Below, piece by piece: positions 40,982-50,383 of a DNA stretch of 64,000 bases (its first letter is position 1; each line of letters opens with the position of its first letter). The stretch is from Streptomyces sp. RFCAC02 (GTDB taxonomy: Bacteria; Actinomycetota; Actinomycetes; Streptomycetales; Streptomycetaceae): positions 2,273,501 through 2,337,500 of the forward strand of contig NZ_SAUH01000001.1 in NCBI RefSeq assembly GCF_004193175.1, given 5' to 3'. A program made the position numbers and the translations under genes. Below the pieces are notes generated by a model, which saw only the letters and a list, made by a program, of their open reading frames with translations, had not been told where the DNA came from and searched no databases.

Positions 40982-42178
40982 TCAGACCGGGCCGCCCGCG
41001 CCGTCGCGCCGGGTCAGCAGCCACGGTTCGACGATGCCGAGGCCGCGCACCGGCCGCTGGTAGAGCGGCTGGAGGGCGAACCGGTAGTCCTGCGCCGGCG
41101 CCTCCTCGTCGGCGGCCTTCTCCGAGCGCGGCGCGAGGGACGCCGACGTCAGCTCGTCGCGCAGCGCGCCGTCCACCAGGACCATGTCCTTCGGCGCTAT
41201 CGACGTGAGACGGCTGGCGAGGTTCACCGTGTTGCCGAAGACGTCGCCCATGCGCGTCGTGACGGTGCCGAACGCGATGCCGACCCGCAGCTCCGGCATC
41301 ATCGGGTCCGCACGCAGCGTCTCCACCAGCCGCAGCCCGATGTCGGCGGCCGTCCCGGCGTCGTCGGCGGCGAACAGGACCTCGTCGCCCAGCGTCTTGA
41401 TGAGCCGTCCGCCCTGCGCCGCGACCTGGTCGGCGGCCGTCGTCTCGAACGCCTCGACCAGCTCGCCCAGCTCCTCCTCCTCCAGGCGGCGCGTCAGGCG
41501 GGTGAAGCCGACCAGGTCGGCGAAGCCGACGGCCAGCCTGCGGTCCACCATCTCCGCGTCGTCCTGCGCCTGCACCACGCGCCCGGTGGCGGCGGCGAGC
41601 TGGCGCCGCCACACGTACACCAGGTACTCCTGCAGCTCCGGCAGCAGCAGCTCGACCAGCGGCAGCGCCACCTCGGTCCGCGTCATGCCCGGCTCGGGCG
41701 GCTCGGTCAGGCCCTCGAGGAACGAGTCGATCTGCCAGTCCGCGAGACGCGCCGTCGTCTGCCCGGTGGAACGGGCCACCTGGATCGCCATCGCCTCGCT
41801 GAGCAGCCCCGCCTCCACGAGGCCCGCGAGGCGCCGCAGCGCCAGCACGTCCGCCTCGGTCAGGACCCGTGCCTGCCCTATGTCGGGGAACCCCATGGCC
41901 CGCCAGAAACGGGACGCCAGCTCCATCGGCACGCCCGCCGCGCGCGCCGCCTGGAACGGGGTGTACTGCCGCTCGGCGCCGATGATCAGCGCCTCGATGC
42001 GCAGCGCGATGGTGTCGTCGGACTCGTCCTCGTCGACGGCGGCGCCGTCCCCGTCCGCCGGCGCGGGCGGCGGCTGCTGCCCCCGGTACGGTGCGGCACC
42101 GTCCGGGACGCCACGGCCGGGCCGGGGCTCGTCGCCCTCGGGCACGGGCTGTGCCGCGTCAGTGCCGGCCACGGTCAC
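40982..42178 (-). CDS. cya: Class III adenylate cyclase with N-terminal regulatory domain
   Basis: 398 residues. After a disordered acidic N-terminus, residues about 55-160 form the AC_N regulatory domain known from the pH-sensing cyclase Rv1264 ([27 protein letters not shown]). The cyclase domain begins [13 protein letters not shown] (metal aspartate), continues [12 protein letters not shown] (second metal and adenine residues) and [10 protein letters not shown] (transition-state Asn/Arg). In Streptomyces a single such gene supplies cAMP for germination and development. The start is GTG 42178. A TAGGGT -10 lies at 42290-42285, giving a leader of about 100 nt. Confidence 0.92.
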   Translation of the reverse strand: MTVAGTDAAQPVPEGDEPRPGRGVPDGAAPYRGQQPPPAPADGDGAAVDEDESDDTIALRIEALIIGAERQYTPFQAARAAGVPMELASRFWRAMGFPDIGQARVLTEADVLALRRLAGLVEAGLLSEAMAIQVARSTGQTTARLADWQIDSFLEGLTEPPEPGMTRTEVALPLVELLLPELQEYLVYVWRRQLAAATGRVVQAQDDAEMVDRRLAVGFADLVGFTRLTRRLEEEELGELVEAFETTAADQVAAQGGRLIKTLGDEVLFAADDAGTAADIGLRLVETLRADPMMPELRVGIAFGTVTTRMGDVFGNTVNLASRLTSIAPKDMVLVDGALRDELTSASLAPRSEKAADEEAPAQDYRFALQPLYQRPVRGLGIVEPWLLTRRDGAGGPV

Positions 42179-42308
42179 CGCCGGACAAGGCCCCGGCACC
42201 GGCGGCCCGGGGGGCGTACCCTTCGCTGCGCGCTGCTCGACCGTACGTCCCTCGGCAGCGCCCGTCGCGCGTTCTCACGCACCCACCCTACGGTAGCTGT
42301 GCCGAACG

Positions 42309-43184
42309 TCACGTCGCCCGGAGGTGCACGATGTCGGCGGCCGCCACCGCCTGCCGCGCGCCCGGTCCGGTGGCGATGACCAGCCGCCCGTCCCCGTCCA
42401 CCGCGACGGCCTCGCCGCGCAGCTCGCCGCCGCCGGGGAGTTCGGCGCGGACGCGGCGGCCGAGTGTGGCGCAGCCCGCGGCGTACGCCGACTGGAGCGA
42501 ACCGGCGGCGGGGTCGCCCCCGGCCTCCGCCCACTGCCCGTACCACTGGCCGAGGGACCGCAGGACGGCGCGCAGCAGCGGATCGCGGTCCGTGCCGGCG
42601 GCGCCGGCCAGGAGCAGCGAGCCGGCGGTGGGGACGGGCAGTTCGTCGGCGCGGAGGCTCACGTTGAGGCCGATGCCGAGGACGACACCGCCGTCGGCGC
42701 GCTCCGCGAGGATGCCGCCGAGCTTCCGTTCCGCGTCCTGGCCGCCCGCGCCGTCAGGGCCTGGTACGCGGACCAGGAGGTCGTTGGGCCACTTCAGGGC
42801 CGTGTCGACGCCGGCCGCGCGGGCGAGGGCGGTGGCGGTGGCGACGCCGGCGAGCAGCGGCAGCCAGGTGAGGCGCTCGGCCGGGACGCCGTCGGCCTCC
42901 GGGTCGAGCAGCACGGAGAAGAAGAGACCGGAGCGCGGCGGCGCCGACCAGCTCCGGCCGAGCCGGCCGCGGCCGCTCGTCTGCTCCTCGGCGACCAGGA
43001 CGGTGCCGGGCGCGGCCGCGCCGGTGCGGGCCGCGGCGGCGAGGTCGGCGTTGGTGGAGCCGGTGACGTCGGTGATGTCGATGCGCGTCCACGGGCCGCC
43101 GCGCCCGACGAGGGCGGCGCGCAGCGCGGGGGCGCTGAGCGGCGGGCGGTCGAGGTCGGTCCAGCGGCTCGGCGGAGGGCTCAT
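42309..43184 (-). CDS. birA: Biotin--[acetyl-CoA-carboxylase] ligase
   Basis: 291 residues. Attaches biotin to the carboxylase alpha subunit. The biotin-AMP site reads [24 protein letters not shown], and the lysine motif is LKWPNDLLV. It lacks the N-terminal DNA-binding domain of E. coli BirA, so it is a pure ligase. Its substrate is probably AccA2 (59252-61027). The -10 TAGGGT at 43196-43191 lies 6 nt before the ATG, so the mRNA should be leaderless. Confidence 0.93.
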   Translation of the reverse strand: MSPPPSRWTDLDRPPLSAPALRAALVGRGGPWTRIDITDVTGSTNADLAAAARTGAAAPGTVLVAEEQTSGRGRLGRSWSAPPRSGLFFSVLLDPEADGVPAERLTWLPLLAGVATATALARAAGVDTALKWPNDLLVRVPGPDGAGGQDAERKLGGILAERADGGVVLGIGLNVSLRADELPVPTAGSLLLAGAAGTDRDPLLRAVLRSLGQWYGQWAEAGGDPAAGSLQSAYAAGCATLGRRVRAELPGGGELRGEAVAVDGDGRLVIATGPGARQAVAAADIVHLRAT

Positions 43185-43190
43185 GCCGCC

Positions 43191-43196
43191 ACCCTA
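43191..43196 (-). promoter_or_regulatory. -10 element for leaderless birA transcript
   Basis: TAGGGT (leftward) is followed by six bases and then the birA ATG, placing +1 on the A of the start codon. The 9-mer containing it, CCGTAGGGT, recurs upstream of cya (42293-42285) and once more in the birA/pccB gap (about 43245-43237). Confidence 0.55.
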
Positions 43197-43281
43197 CGGG
43201 GGGCGGGCCGACGGCCGCGGCGGCCCGTTCCGCACTACCCTACGGATCGGTAGCCACGCGACGACGAGGCAGGAGCGGCCG

Positions 43282-44883
43282 GTGTCCGACACTGACGACA
43301 TCCCCACGACCGACATCCGCACGACGGCGGGGAAGATCGCCGACCTCCGGCGCCGGGCGCGCGACGCGGTGCACGCCGGCTCCGCGCGGGCGGTGGAGAA
43401 GCAGCACGCCAAGGGCAAGCTGACGGCGCGTGAGCGGATCGATCTGCTGCTGGACGAGGGGTCGTTCACCGAGCTCGACGAGTTCGCGCGGCACCGGGCC
43501 ACGGCGTTCGGCATCGAGGCGAACCGGCCGTACGGCGACGGCGTGGTCACCGGCTACGGGACGGTGGACGGACGCCCGGTGTGCGTGTACTCGCAGGACT
43601 TCACGGTGTTCGGCGGGTCGCTCGGCGAGGTGTACGGCGAGAAGATCGTGAAGGTCATGGACTTCGCCCTGCGGACGGGCTGCCCGGTCGTCGGGATCAA
43701 CGACGGCGGTGGCGCGCGCATCCAGGAGGGCGTGGTGGCGCTCGGTCTTTTCGCGGAGATCTTCCGGCGGAACGTGCGCGCGTCGGGGGTGGTGCCGCAG
43801 ATCTCGCTGATCCTCGGGCCGTGCGCCGGGGGCGCCGTGTACTCGCCGGCGATCACCGACTTCACGGTGATGGTCGACCAGACGTCCCACATGTTCATCA
43901 CGGGCCCGGACGTGATCAGGACGGTGACGGGTGAGGACGTCGGGTTCGAGGAGCTGGGCGGCGCGCGCACCCACAGCACGCGGTCGGGCGTCGCGCACCA
44001 CATGGCGGGGGACGAGAAGGACGCCGTCGAGTACGTGAAGGCGCTGCTGTCGTACCTGCCGTCCAACAACCTGTCCGAGCCGCCGGTGTACGAGGTGGAG
44101 GCGGACCTCGCGACCGGCCCGGAGGACGAGGCGCTCGACGTGCTCGTGCCCGACTCGGCGAACCAGCCGTACGACATGCGCGACGCGCTCACGCCCGTGC
44201 TGGACGACGGGGAGTTCCTGGAGACGCAGCCGCTGTTCGCGCCGAACATGCTCACCGGCTTCGGGCGGGTGGAGGGCTGCCCGGTCGGCGTCGTGGCGAA
44301 CCAGCCGCTGCACCTGGCGGGCTGCCTCGACATCGACGCGTCCGAGAAGGCGGCCCGCTTCGTGCGGACGTGCGACGCGTTCAACATCCCGGTGCTGACG
44401 TTCGTGGACGTGCCGGGGTTCCTGCCGGGCACGGACCAGGAGTACGGGGGCATCATCCGGCGCGGCGCGAAGCTGATCTACGCCTACGCGGAGGCGACCG
44501 TCCCGCTGATCACGGTCATCACGCGGAAGGCGTTCGGCGGCGCGTACGACGTGATGGGCTCCAAGCACCTCGGCGCCGACCTCAACCTCGCGTGGCCCAC
44601 CGCGCAGATCGCCGTCATGGGCGCGCAGGGGGCGGTCAACATCCTGCACCGGCGCACGCTGACGGCGCTCGACTCAGACGAGGAGCGCGAGGAGACCCGC
44701 GCACGCCTGACGCAGGAGTACGAGGACGCGCTGCTGAACCCGTACGCCGCCGCCGAACGCGGCTACGTGGACGCGGTGATCACGCCGTCGCACACCCGCC
44801 GCCACATCGTGCGGGGCCTGCGCGCCCTGCGGACCAAGCGGGAGCAGCTGCCGCCGAAGAAGCACGGCAACATCCCGCTCTGA
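43282..44883 (+). CDS. pccB: Acyl-CoA (propionyl-CoA) carboxylase beta subunit
   Basis: 533 residues. The carboxyltransferase half of the acetyl/propionyl-CoA carboxylase complex. [18 protein letters not shown] and [16 protein letters not shown] form the first CoA oxyanion region. [38 protein letters not shown] and [16 protein letters not shown] form the second. The aspartate in AYDVMG (residue 423) corresponds to Asp422 of S. coelicolor PccB, which favours propionyl-CoA; acetyl-specific paralogues have a hydrophobic residue. GTG start with AGGAG upstream. Divergent from birA. Its usual downstream neighbour pccE is displaced to 49624. Confidence 0.94.
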   Translation: MSDTDDIPTTDIRTTAGKIADLRRRARDAVHAGSARAVEKQHAKGKLTARERIDLLLDEGSFTELDEFARHRATAFGIEANRPYGDGVVTGYGTVDGRPVCVYSQDFTVFGGSLGEVYGEKIVKVMDFALRTGCPVVGINDGGGARIQEGVVALGLFAEIFRRNVRASGVVPQISLILGPCAGGAVYSPAITDFTVMVDQTSHMFITGPDVIRTVTGEDVGFEELGGARTHSTRSGVAHHMAGDEKDAVEYVKALLSYLPSNNLSEPPVYEVEADLATGPEDEALDVLVPDSANQPYDMRDALTPVLDDGEFLETQPLFAPNMLTGFGRVEGCPVGVVANQPLHLAGCLDIDASEKAARFVRTCDAFNIPVLTFVDVPGFLPGTDQEYGGIIRRGAKLIYAYAEATVPLITVITRKAFGGAYDVMGSKHLGADLNLAWPTAQIAVMGAQGAVNILHRRTLTALDSDEEREETRARLTQEYEDALLNPYAAAERGYVDAVITPSHTRRHIVRGLRALRTKREQLPPKKHGNIPL

Positions 44884-44900
44884 CCCGCGGGGACGCGCGG

Positions 44901-44925
44901 GGCGCCCGGCGCGCGGCCGGGCGCC
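44901..44925. terminator. Hairpin between pccB and the convergent gene
   Basis: GGCGCCCGG (44901-44909) pairs perfectly with CCGGGCGCC (44917-44925) around a 7-nt loop, in the 42-bp gap between convergent stop codons. Confidence 0.65.
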
Positions 44926-47331
44926 TCAGCCGCCGTCGTAGTCGTTGTGCTGCATGCCCTCCTCGACGCGGTCGTTGTACCCGTCGAGGATGTACGGCAT
45001 GTAGGCGGCGTACGTGTCCCCCTCCAGGTTCTCGACGGCGCGGCGCACGTCGTCAGGCCCGACCTCCTCCTTCTCGCTCGCGGACGTCGGGATGTGGTGC
45101 TCCCCCGTCTCCACGAGGCCGGCCGTACGCGCGGCCTCGGCGATGTTGACGCGCATGCCCAGGTCGGCGTGGTTCTTGAGGTCCCACACCCCCTGCTTGA
45201 CGCTCTCGGCGCCGTCCGGGAGCGTGTACCGCAGGAACTCCTGCGTGCTGAGGCCCCCGATGGTGAGCGGCACCCCCTTGCTGCCGAGGTCGAGCAGCGT
45301 GTTCGCGATGCCGGCCGCTGTGGTGACGGAGCTGTAGGTGGTGAACTTGTAGTTCGACACGTCCTCCACCTCGGACTCCTTCTGCACCTCGGCGAGCGTG
45401 CCGCCGATCCGGCCGATGGCCGAGAAGGTCGCGGCGTCCGAGAACTCGCCGCCGGTCCGCTCGAACGACTCCCTGGCCCGGCTGATCTCCCACTGGTCGA
45501 CACCGTGGAGGAACGCCTCGCGCGTCTCGCCCTCCGTGGCGTTCATCATTCCGATGAGCGACTTCACCTGGTCGTCGGAGAGGGTGAAGGAGAGCCGGTA
45601 GTCGTGGCCGAAGAGGTTCACGTCCCGGTCACCGAAGGAGGTCTCGGTGCCGCCCTTGGAGATGATGTCCAGGTTGTCCACGATCAGGCGGCCCATGGAC
45701 TGTTCCAGCGCGGTGTGGTCGAACGCCGGAGTGAGGCTCGACCAGCCCAGGGCGCGGATGTCGCCGGGGTGCCGGCCGGCGTAGTCGAGGACGTTGAACG
45801 TGGCCTCGACGTAGCGGTCGGCCGCGTAGTCGTTGCGGTCCACCCCCGGGGGGAGCGTGGTGCCCGCGTCGATGAGCTGGGCCACTCCGGTGCTGTCCGT
45901 CCAGCGCAGGCCGAGGAGGTCGGCGGTGAAGTCCTTGTCGCCGAGGAGGTCGGCGCTCAGCTCCTCGTTGATGGACACGGCCTTCAGCAGGCCGTTGCTG
46001 CCCGTGTTGGCGAGAACCCCCTCGCCGCTGGGGTTGTTGCGGTAGTCGTTCATCGAGATCTCCTGCATCTCGACGGCGATCTCCGCGAGGTCCCGGCCGA
46101 GTTCCTTGCCGGGTGCGACGGACGCCTCACCCATCAGGTTCCCGAAACCGTTGAACTCGCGCATCGTCATGCCGCCGCCGTCCAGGAACCGGCCGAGCGC
46201 GTCCGGCACGGCGTGGACGTCACCGCCGACGGCGGGGTCGGTGAGCGCGAGGATGCCGTCCGCGATGCGCCCGATCGCCCCCAGTTCGACGCCGCGCGTG
46301 CTCGCGTCCAGGCCCTGCGCCGTCCCGGCGACCTCGCCGAGCCGCACGATGTCGTCGGTGCTCAGCTCGTCGTAGAACGCCTTCAGGTAGGCCCGTTCGG
46401 CGTCGGTGAGCATGGCACCCGCCACGGGCATGCCGGTCTCCGGGTCGTACAGGCCGTCCGTGACCGCGCCGAGCCCCTCGGTCCACAGCGCCAGCGCGTC
46501 GGGGTCGGGCTGGTCCTTCGCCAGCTCGGCGAGGACCTGCTGCGCGGCGTACGTGCCCATCTCGTCGGTGGTCCACAGGCCGAGCGGGCCGTCGGACAGG
46601 TCGTAGCCCCCGGCGGCCAGTTCCTTCCCGTACTCGGCGAGGCGGCGGCGGTACTGCTCGATCCCGTCGGTGATCTCCCCGGCCGTCCGCTTCGCGTCCC
46701 GCCCGGCGCGCTCCAGGTACTTCTCCCGGATCTCCGTCTCCAGCGAGGCGGGCAGCTCGAAGGTCGGGACGACCCCGACGGGGGCGACGGTGATGGTGCG
46801 GTCCCCCCGGGTCACCTGGACGGGCAGGGGACGGGGCGGCAGGACGACGCCGTCCAGCGGCTTCGGGACGGCGGCGGCGAGGGCCGCCTGCCAGCCGTTC
46901 CACTCGTCGGCGGCCTGCTCCGCGTGCCGGGCGAGCGTCTCGTCGAGACCGTCCGGCGTGTCGGTGAACAGCCCGTCCACCTCGTCGACGGCGTCGATGG
47001 CGCGGTTCATGGCGGCCACGAGGGTCCCGACGACCCGGTCCATGTCCTCGCCGTTGCCGTGCAGCGCGCGGGACGTGGAGTCGATCCGCTCGTCCTCGTC
47101 GACGAGCGACGCGCCGTCGAGGCTGCCCCCGTCGCCGGCCACTTCGGAGGCCAGCTCACCCAGCGCGCCGGTGCCCTCCGCCTCGCCCGCGGCCCTGGAG
47201 TAGGCGACGGCCAGGTCCGCCATGTCGTCCGGCCTGATCTCGTCGGTGAAGTCGTCGCGCCGTTTCCAGGGGCTGTGCTCCGCGCCGATGTGCGGCTCGA
47301 CGTTCTCCCGGGAGTAGCGGAAGGTGGGCAC
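44926..47331 (-). CDS. Large helical protein of unknown function (DUF6571-like / WXG-associated)
   Basis: 801 residues from a GTG with GGGGG 7 nt upstream (a TTG two codons earlier is in frame). No signal peptide or membrane helix. The N-terminus has WXG100-like helices (DDMADLAVAYSRAAGEAEG, EQAADEWNGWQAALAAAV). The middle is a long helical region with repeated motifs for dormancy of enzymatic sites (no catalytic signature seen). It resembles Streptomyces proteins annotated as DUF6571 or as TPR-like type VII-associated proteins, but I cannot assign a role. It sits in the insertion that splits pccB from pccE, which suggests that it was acquired. Confidence 0.65.
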   Translation of the reverse strand: MPTFRYSRENVEPHIGAEHSPWKRRDDFTDEIRPDDMADLAVAYSRAAGEAEGTGALGELASEVAGDGGSLDGASLVDEDERIDSTSRALHGNGEDMDRVVGTLVAAMNRAIDAVDEVDGLFTDTPDGLDETLARHAEQAADEWNGWQAALAAAVPKPLDGVVLPPRPLPVQVTRGDRTITVAPVGVVPTFELPASLETEIREKYLERAGRDAKRTAGEITDGIEQYRRRLAEYGKELAAGGYDLSDGPLGLWTTDEMGTYAAQQVLAELAKDQPDPDALALWTEGLGAVTDGLYDPETGMPVAGAMLTDAERAYLKAFYDELSTDDIVRLGEVAGTAQGLDASTRGVELGAIGRIADGILALTDPAVGGDVHAVPDALGRFLDGGGMTMREFNGFGNLMGEASVAPGKELGRDLAEIAVEMQEISMNDYRNNPSGEGVLANTGSNGLLKAVSINEELSADLLGDKDFTADLLGLRWTDSTGVAQLIDAGTTLPPGVDRNDYAADRYVEATFNVLDYAGRHPGDIRALGWSSLTPAFDHTALEQSMGRLIVDNLDIISKGGTETSFGDRDVNLFGHDYRLSFTLSDDQVKSLIGMMNATEGETREAFLHGVDQWEISRARESFERTGGEFSDAATFSAIGRIGGTLAEVQKESEVEDVSNYKFTTYSSVTTAAGIANTLLDLGSKGVPLTIGGLSTQEFLRYTLPDGAESVKQGVWDLKNHADLGMRVNIAEAARTAGLVETGEHHIPTSASEKEEVGPDDVRRAVENLEGDTYAAYMPYILDGYNDRVEEGMQHNDYDGG

Positions 47332-47505
47332 GGCCAATCCCCCGATCAGTCATACAGTCATGCGGTCACGGAAGTTTGCAGTGCCGGTGGCGTACTCGTC
47401 CACTGCTCTTCATCCCATCGCCATGGACGGAGGGCATAACGGGACGGTTCCACCGGACATTTCCAGCCACCGGCCGCGGCCGGACGACACGAGGGAAACC
47501 GGGGC

Positions 47506-48405
47506 ATGACCGACATACCGAAGAGGCTCGCCGAGGGCACGATCGCGCGGGAGGGCGACGCCGGGCGTGCCTGGATCGCCGCGCTGCCCGGTCTCGTGGA
47601 CGACCTGCTGGAACGCTGGGGCTGCGTCCCCGACGGTCCCGCCGTCCACGGCGAGGTCGGCATCGTCGTCCCCGTGCACCGTCCCGGACTCGGCCCCGCC
47701 GTGCTCAAGGTGTCGTTCCCCCACCCGGGCAACGCGCACGAGCCCGACGCCTACGCCGTCTGGGACGGCGGCGGCGCCGTCCGGCTCCACGAACGGGACG
47801 ACGAGCGTTTCGCCATGCTCCTCGAACGCGCCACGCCCACCACCCTGGCCTCCCTGGAGGACCCCGAGGAGGCACTGACCGTCGCCGGGGACCTCGCCCG
47901 CCGCCTCGCCGTCCCCGCCCCGCCCGGCCTGCCGCGCCTGCGTGACCTGACGGACGCCTGGGCGGCCGGACTCACCGCCGACGCCGAGTCCCTCAGCCAC
48001 CCCCTCCCCCGCCACGTCGTGGACGCCGCGCTCGCCGCCTACCGCGACCTCGGCCCCGGCGGGCCCGACACCCTCGTCCACGGCGACCTGCACGAGAGGA
48101 ACGTCCTGCGCGCCGACCGCGAACCATGGCTCGTCATCGACCCCAAGGGGTATGCGGGCGACCCTGCGTACGACGCCTGGACGGCCGTCATGGGGCGGGC
48201 CGCCGCTCTCCTCGGCGCCGCCGACCCGCGCGCCGCGCTGCTGCGCCGCATCGCCGTGTACTGCGACGCGGCGGGCGCCGACCGCGACCGGGCACGCCGC
48301 TGGGCGCAGGCGCGGGCGGTCTCCTCGGCGCTGTGGGGGCGCCGCCACGGCGATCCGGCGTGGGTCGTCGAGGCACTGGACCGGGCCTCCGCCGCGCTGC
48401 TGTGA
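47506..48405 (+). CDS. Aminoglycoside phosphotransferase family kinase (APH(6)-like)
   Basis: 299 residues. Kinase-like fold of the streptomycin/hydroxyurea kinase group: AVLKVSFPHPGNAHEPDAYAVWDGGGAVRL (ATP-binding lysine and glutamate), the Brenner motif LVHGDLHERNVLRA with catalytic aspartate (about residue 195), and VIDPKGYAGDPAYD for the metal site. It could phosphorylate an aminoglycoside at the 6-hydroxyl or an unrelated metabolite. It lies in the pccB-pccE insertion, consistent with a transferred resistance-type gene. The ATG is preceded by GGGGC only. Confidence 0.87.
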   Translation: MTDIPKRLAEGTIAREGDAGRAWIAALPGLVDDLLERWGCVPDGPAVHGEVGIVVPVHRPGLGPAVLKVSFPHPGNAHEPDAYAVWDGGGAVRLHERDDERFAMLLERATPTTLASLEDPEEALTVAGDLARRLAVPAPPGLPRLRDLTDAWAAGLTADAESLSHPLPRHVVDAALAAYRDLGPGGPDTLVHGDLHERNVLRADREPWLVIDPKGYAGDPAYDAWTAVMGRAAALLGAADPRAALLRRIAVYCDAAGADRDRARRWAQARAVSSALWGRRHGDPAWVVEALDRASAALL

Positions 48406-48420
48406 CCCGCCGCCGCCGGC

Positions 48421-49365
48421 TCAGCGGACGGCGACGGCCGTCTTGCCGAAACTGCTCGCGTTCAGCGTCCTGAAGGCGTCCGGCGCCTCGCCGAGCGCGT
48501 AGGTCGCCGTGACGGGGACCCGCAGCCGCCCGGCCGCGGTGTCGGCGGCGAGCCGGTCGAGGACGGAGCCACGGGGGTCGGCGGTGACGGCGGTCGCGGT
48601 CAGGCCGCGCGCCGCCGCGTCGCGCGGGAGGTGCGGCGCGGTCGAGACGTACCGCCCGCCGTCCGCGACCAGGGCGGCGATCTCCTCCCCGTCCCCCGCC
48701 AGGTGGACGGCCGCCGTCACACCGTCCGGCGCGCCCGCCCGCACCTGCCCCGCGAGACCGGCCGTGTGGTCCACGATGTGCGCGCGTTCCCCCAGCAGGT
48801 CGCGCAGGAAGCCGGCCTGCACGCCGGGGCGCGCGGTGCACAGGACGCGCGCCCCGGTCGCGGCCAGGTACTGGACGGCGAACGACCCGACGCCGCCCGT
48901 CGCGCCCGACACGAGGACGGTGTCCCCCTCCCCCACGGCCCCCAGCGCGTCGACGCAGGCCACCGCGGTGGAACCGGCCAGCCCGAGCGCGCCCGCGTCC
49001 CCCGGCAGCACACCGCCCGGCACCCGCGCCACCCCGTACGACGCCGGGACCGTGACGTACTCGGCCAGCGCGCCGTGGCCGACCGCGGGCCGTGTCGTCA
49101 CCCCGAAGACGGCCTCGCCGACGCCGAAGCCGAGGACCTCGGCGCCGATCGCCACCACCGTCCCGGCGAAGTCACGGCCGAGGACCAGCGGGAAGGCGAG
49201 GCGCTCCGGTTCGTCCGTCCGGCCGCCGGCGACGGCGAGGTCGAAGCCGCTGACGGCCGAGGCGGTGACGCGGACGAGCAGTTCGTCGGGCGCCGGCTCG
49301 GGCTCGGGGACCTCGGCGATTTCGGGTTCGGCGGGCACCGGATGGGGGAGTACGACCGCGCGCAT
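48421..49365 (-). CDS. NADPH:quinone reductase-like MDR oxidoreductase
   Basis: 314 residues, a zinc-free medium-chain dehydrogenase. The N-terminal GroES-like half has VTASAVSGFDLAVAGG and FPLVLGRDFAGTVVAIG. The cofactor half has the dinucleotide motif VLVSGATGGVGSFAVQYLAATGA (about residue 145). It reduces quinones or enones with NADPH. The C-terminal part is the usual ADHTHAPS-less form ending VTATYALGEAPDAFRTLN. It starts about 46 bp from the MITE-like element at 49412-49579. Confidence 0.9.
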   Translation of the reverse strand: MRAVVLPHPVPAEPEIAEVPEPEPAPDELLVRVTASAVSGFDLAVAGGRTDEPERLAFPLVLGRDFAGTVVAIGAEVLGFGVGEAVFGVTTRPAVGHGALAEYVTVPASYGVARVPGGVLPGDAGALGLAGSTAVACVDALGAVGEGDTVLVSGATGGVGSFAVQYLAATGARVLCTARPGVQAGFLRDLLGERAHIVDHTAGLAGQVRAGAPDGVTAAVHLAGDGEEIAALVADGGRYVSTAPHLPRDAAARGLTATAVTADPRGSVLDRLAADTAAGRLRVPVTATYALGEAPDAFRTLNASSFGKTAVAVR

Positions 49366-49411
49366 GGGCAGGTTCCTTCCGTCGCGGCATCGTCTGCTCG
49401 TGCCGCGAAGC

Positions 49412-49579
49412 CTAGGGTCTGTCCGGCGGGTCCTGGCGCGGGCTCGCGGCGTCGGACGCGGTGCGTCGCGAGGCGCCGGATCGCACCTCATGCCCGTTCG
49501 TATGCGCGCGGTACGGCAACGCGGCGAGGTGCCGTGGCCGGCGTCGCGAGACAGGCAGGACCCGCCGGACAGACCCTAG
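49412..49579. mobile_element. MITE-like element with perfect terminal inverted repeats and CTAG duplications
   Basis: The sequences at 49411-49435 and 49556-49580 are perfect inverted repeats over 25 bp (CCTAGGGTCTGTCCGGCGGG and five more). Read as a transposon, each end is a CTAG target duplication (49412-49415 and 49576-49579) followed by the terminal sequence GGTCTGTCC. The unit between the duplications is 160 bp and has no open reading frame. Beyond the perfect arms, imperfect pairing continues (CTCGCGGCGTCGG with CCGGCGTCGCGAG). CTAG duplications suggest the IS5 superfamily; no transposase is in the window. Confidence 0.75.
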
Positions 49580-49623
49580 GATGGCGACCGGTGGGGCAGG
49601 CGTGACCGACGCGGAGGTGGACC

Positions 49624-49833
49624 GTGATCACCGTGGTACGGGGCAATCCGACACCCGAGGAGCTGGCGGCGGCCCTCACCGTCGTCCAGGCGAGGATCGC
49701 CGCCGCGGCGAGCGCCGCCGCACGCCCACCCCGCCGCCGCACACCACCCTGGTCCGACCCGGCGCGCACGACCCCCGGCACCCGCCCTCACCCGGGCCCC
49801 GGCTCATGGCGCACAAGCTTCTGGCCGGCCTGA
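49624..49833 (+). CDS. pccE: Acyl-CoA carboxylase epsilon subunit
   Basis: 69 residues. ITVVRGNPTPEELAAALTVVQAR at the N-terminus and the tail WSDPAR... SWRTSFWPA are the hallmarks of the small epsilon subunit (AccE/PccE) that binds and stimulates the carboxyltransferase. GTG start with GGAGGT 5 nt upstream. In S. coelicolor, as I recall, it lies directly after pccB. Here 4.7 kb with three genes and the MITE-like element intervene, so it must have its own promoter. Its last 46 bp overlap the convergent PIN gene frame. Confidence 0.9.
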   Translation: MITVVRGNPTPEELAAALTVVQARIAAAASAAARPPRRRTPPWSDPARTTPGTRPHPGPGSWRTSFWPA

Positions 49834-50383
49834 CACCTCCCCCACTCACACGCCCCCGCTCCTGAGCCTGCGCTCCTCCTCCCCCGCGCACCGGCCTTGA
49901 GCCACGCGAGCGCTCCCTCTTCGTGCCGTGCCGGGTTCACCCACACGACGGAGCCGATCTCGGGGCACTCGGGCGCGAGCCTGGCCAGGAACTTCCGCAT
50001 CGTGTCGTCCAGCGACGAGACCAGCTCGTCCGTGGCCCAGGCGCAGTGCAGGAGGAGGGCGTCCTTCCGCACGGCGTGGCGCTGTCTCGCGGTGAGCACT
50101 TCGGTGCGGTCGAGACAGGTGGCCAGGAGCCCTTTCATAGCGTCCGGGCACTGGACGATCCGCACCTTGCGGCGGCTGCTCATTGACCTGAGCCACTGCA
50201 GCGAGTACTGGGACCGGTGTTCCGCCATTCCCGGAGCAGAGCGTCGTCCAGGGCGACCTGGTGCCCCATGCGCCGGATCTCCTCCATGAAGTCGCGGCAC
50301 GCCCGGGATATCGGGTGTTCCGTATCGCCCGCGGACCTGGCGACGGACGCGTCGACCACGAGCGTGCGCTGCATGCGGTTCAC
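49788..50383 (-). pseudogene. PIN-like nuclease domain gene, frameshifted
   Basis: The gene begins at a GTG (50383) overlapping the stop of the ATPase gene (GTGA). It reads RTLVVDASVARSAG, ACRDFMEEIRRMGHQVALDDALLREWRN and then goes out of frame. The next frame continues HRSQYSLQWLRSMSSRRKV and then KDALLLHCAWATDELVSSLDD. Joined, these give the PIN order: D in VVDAS, an EW-x3-H-S-x-W helix, then a second acidic site. One extra C near 50214-50222 (AACACC to AACCACC) restores the frame. It is either a broken toxin/nuclease or a base-call error. The 3' end of the frame is Gly/Arg-rich and overlaps pccE. Confidence 0.65.
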
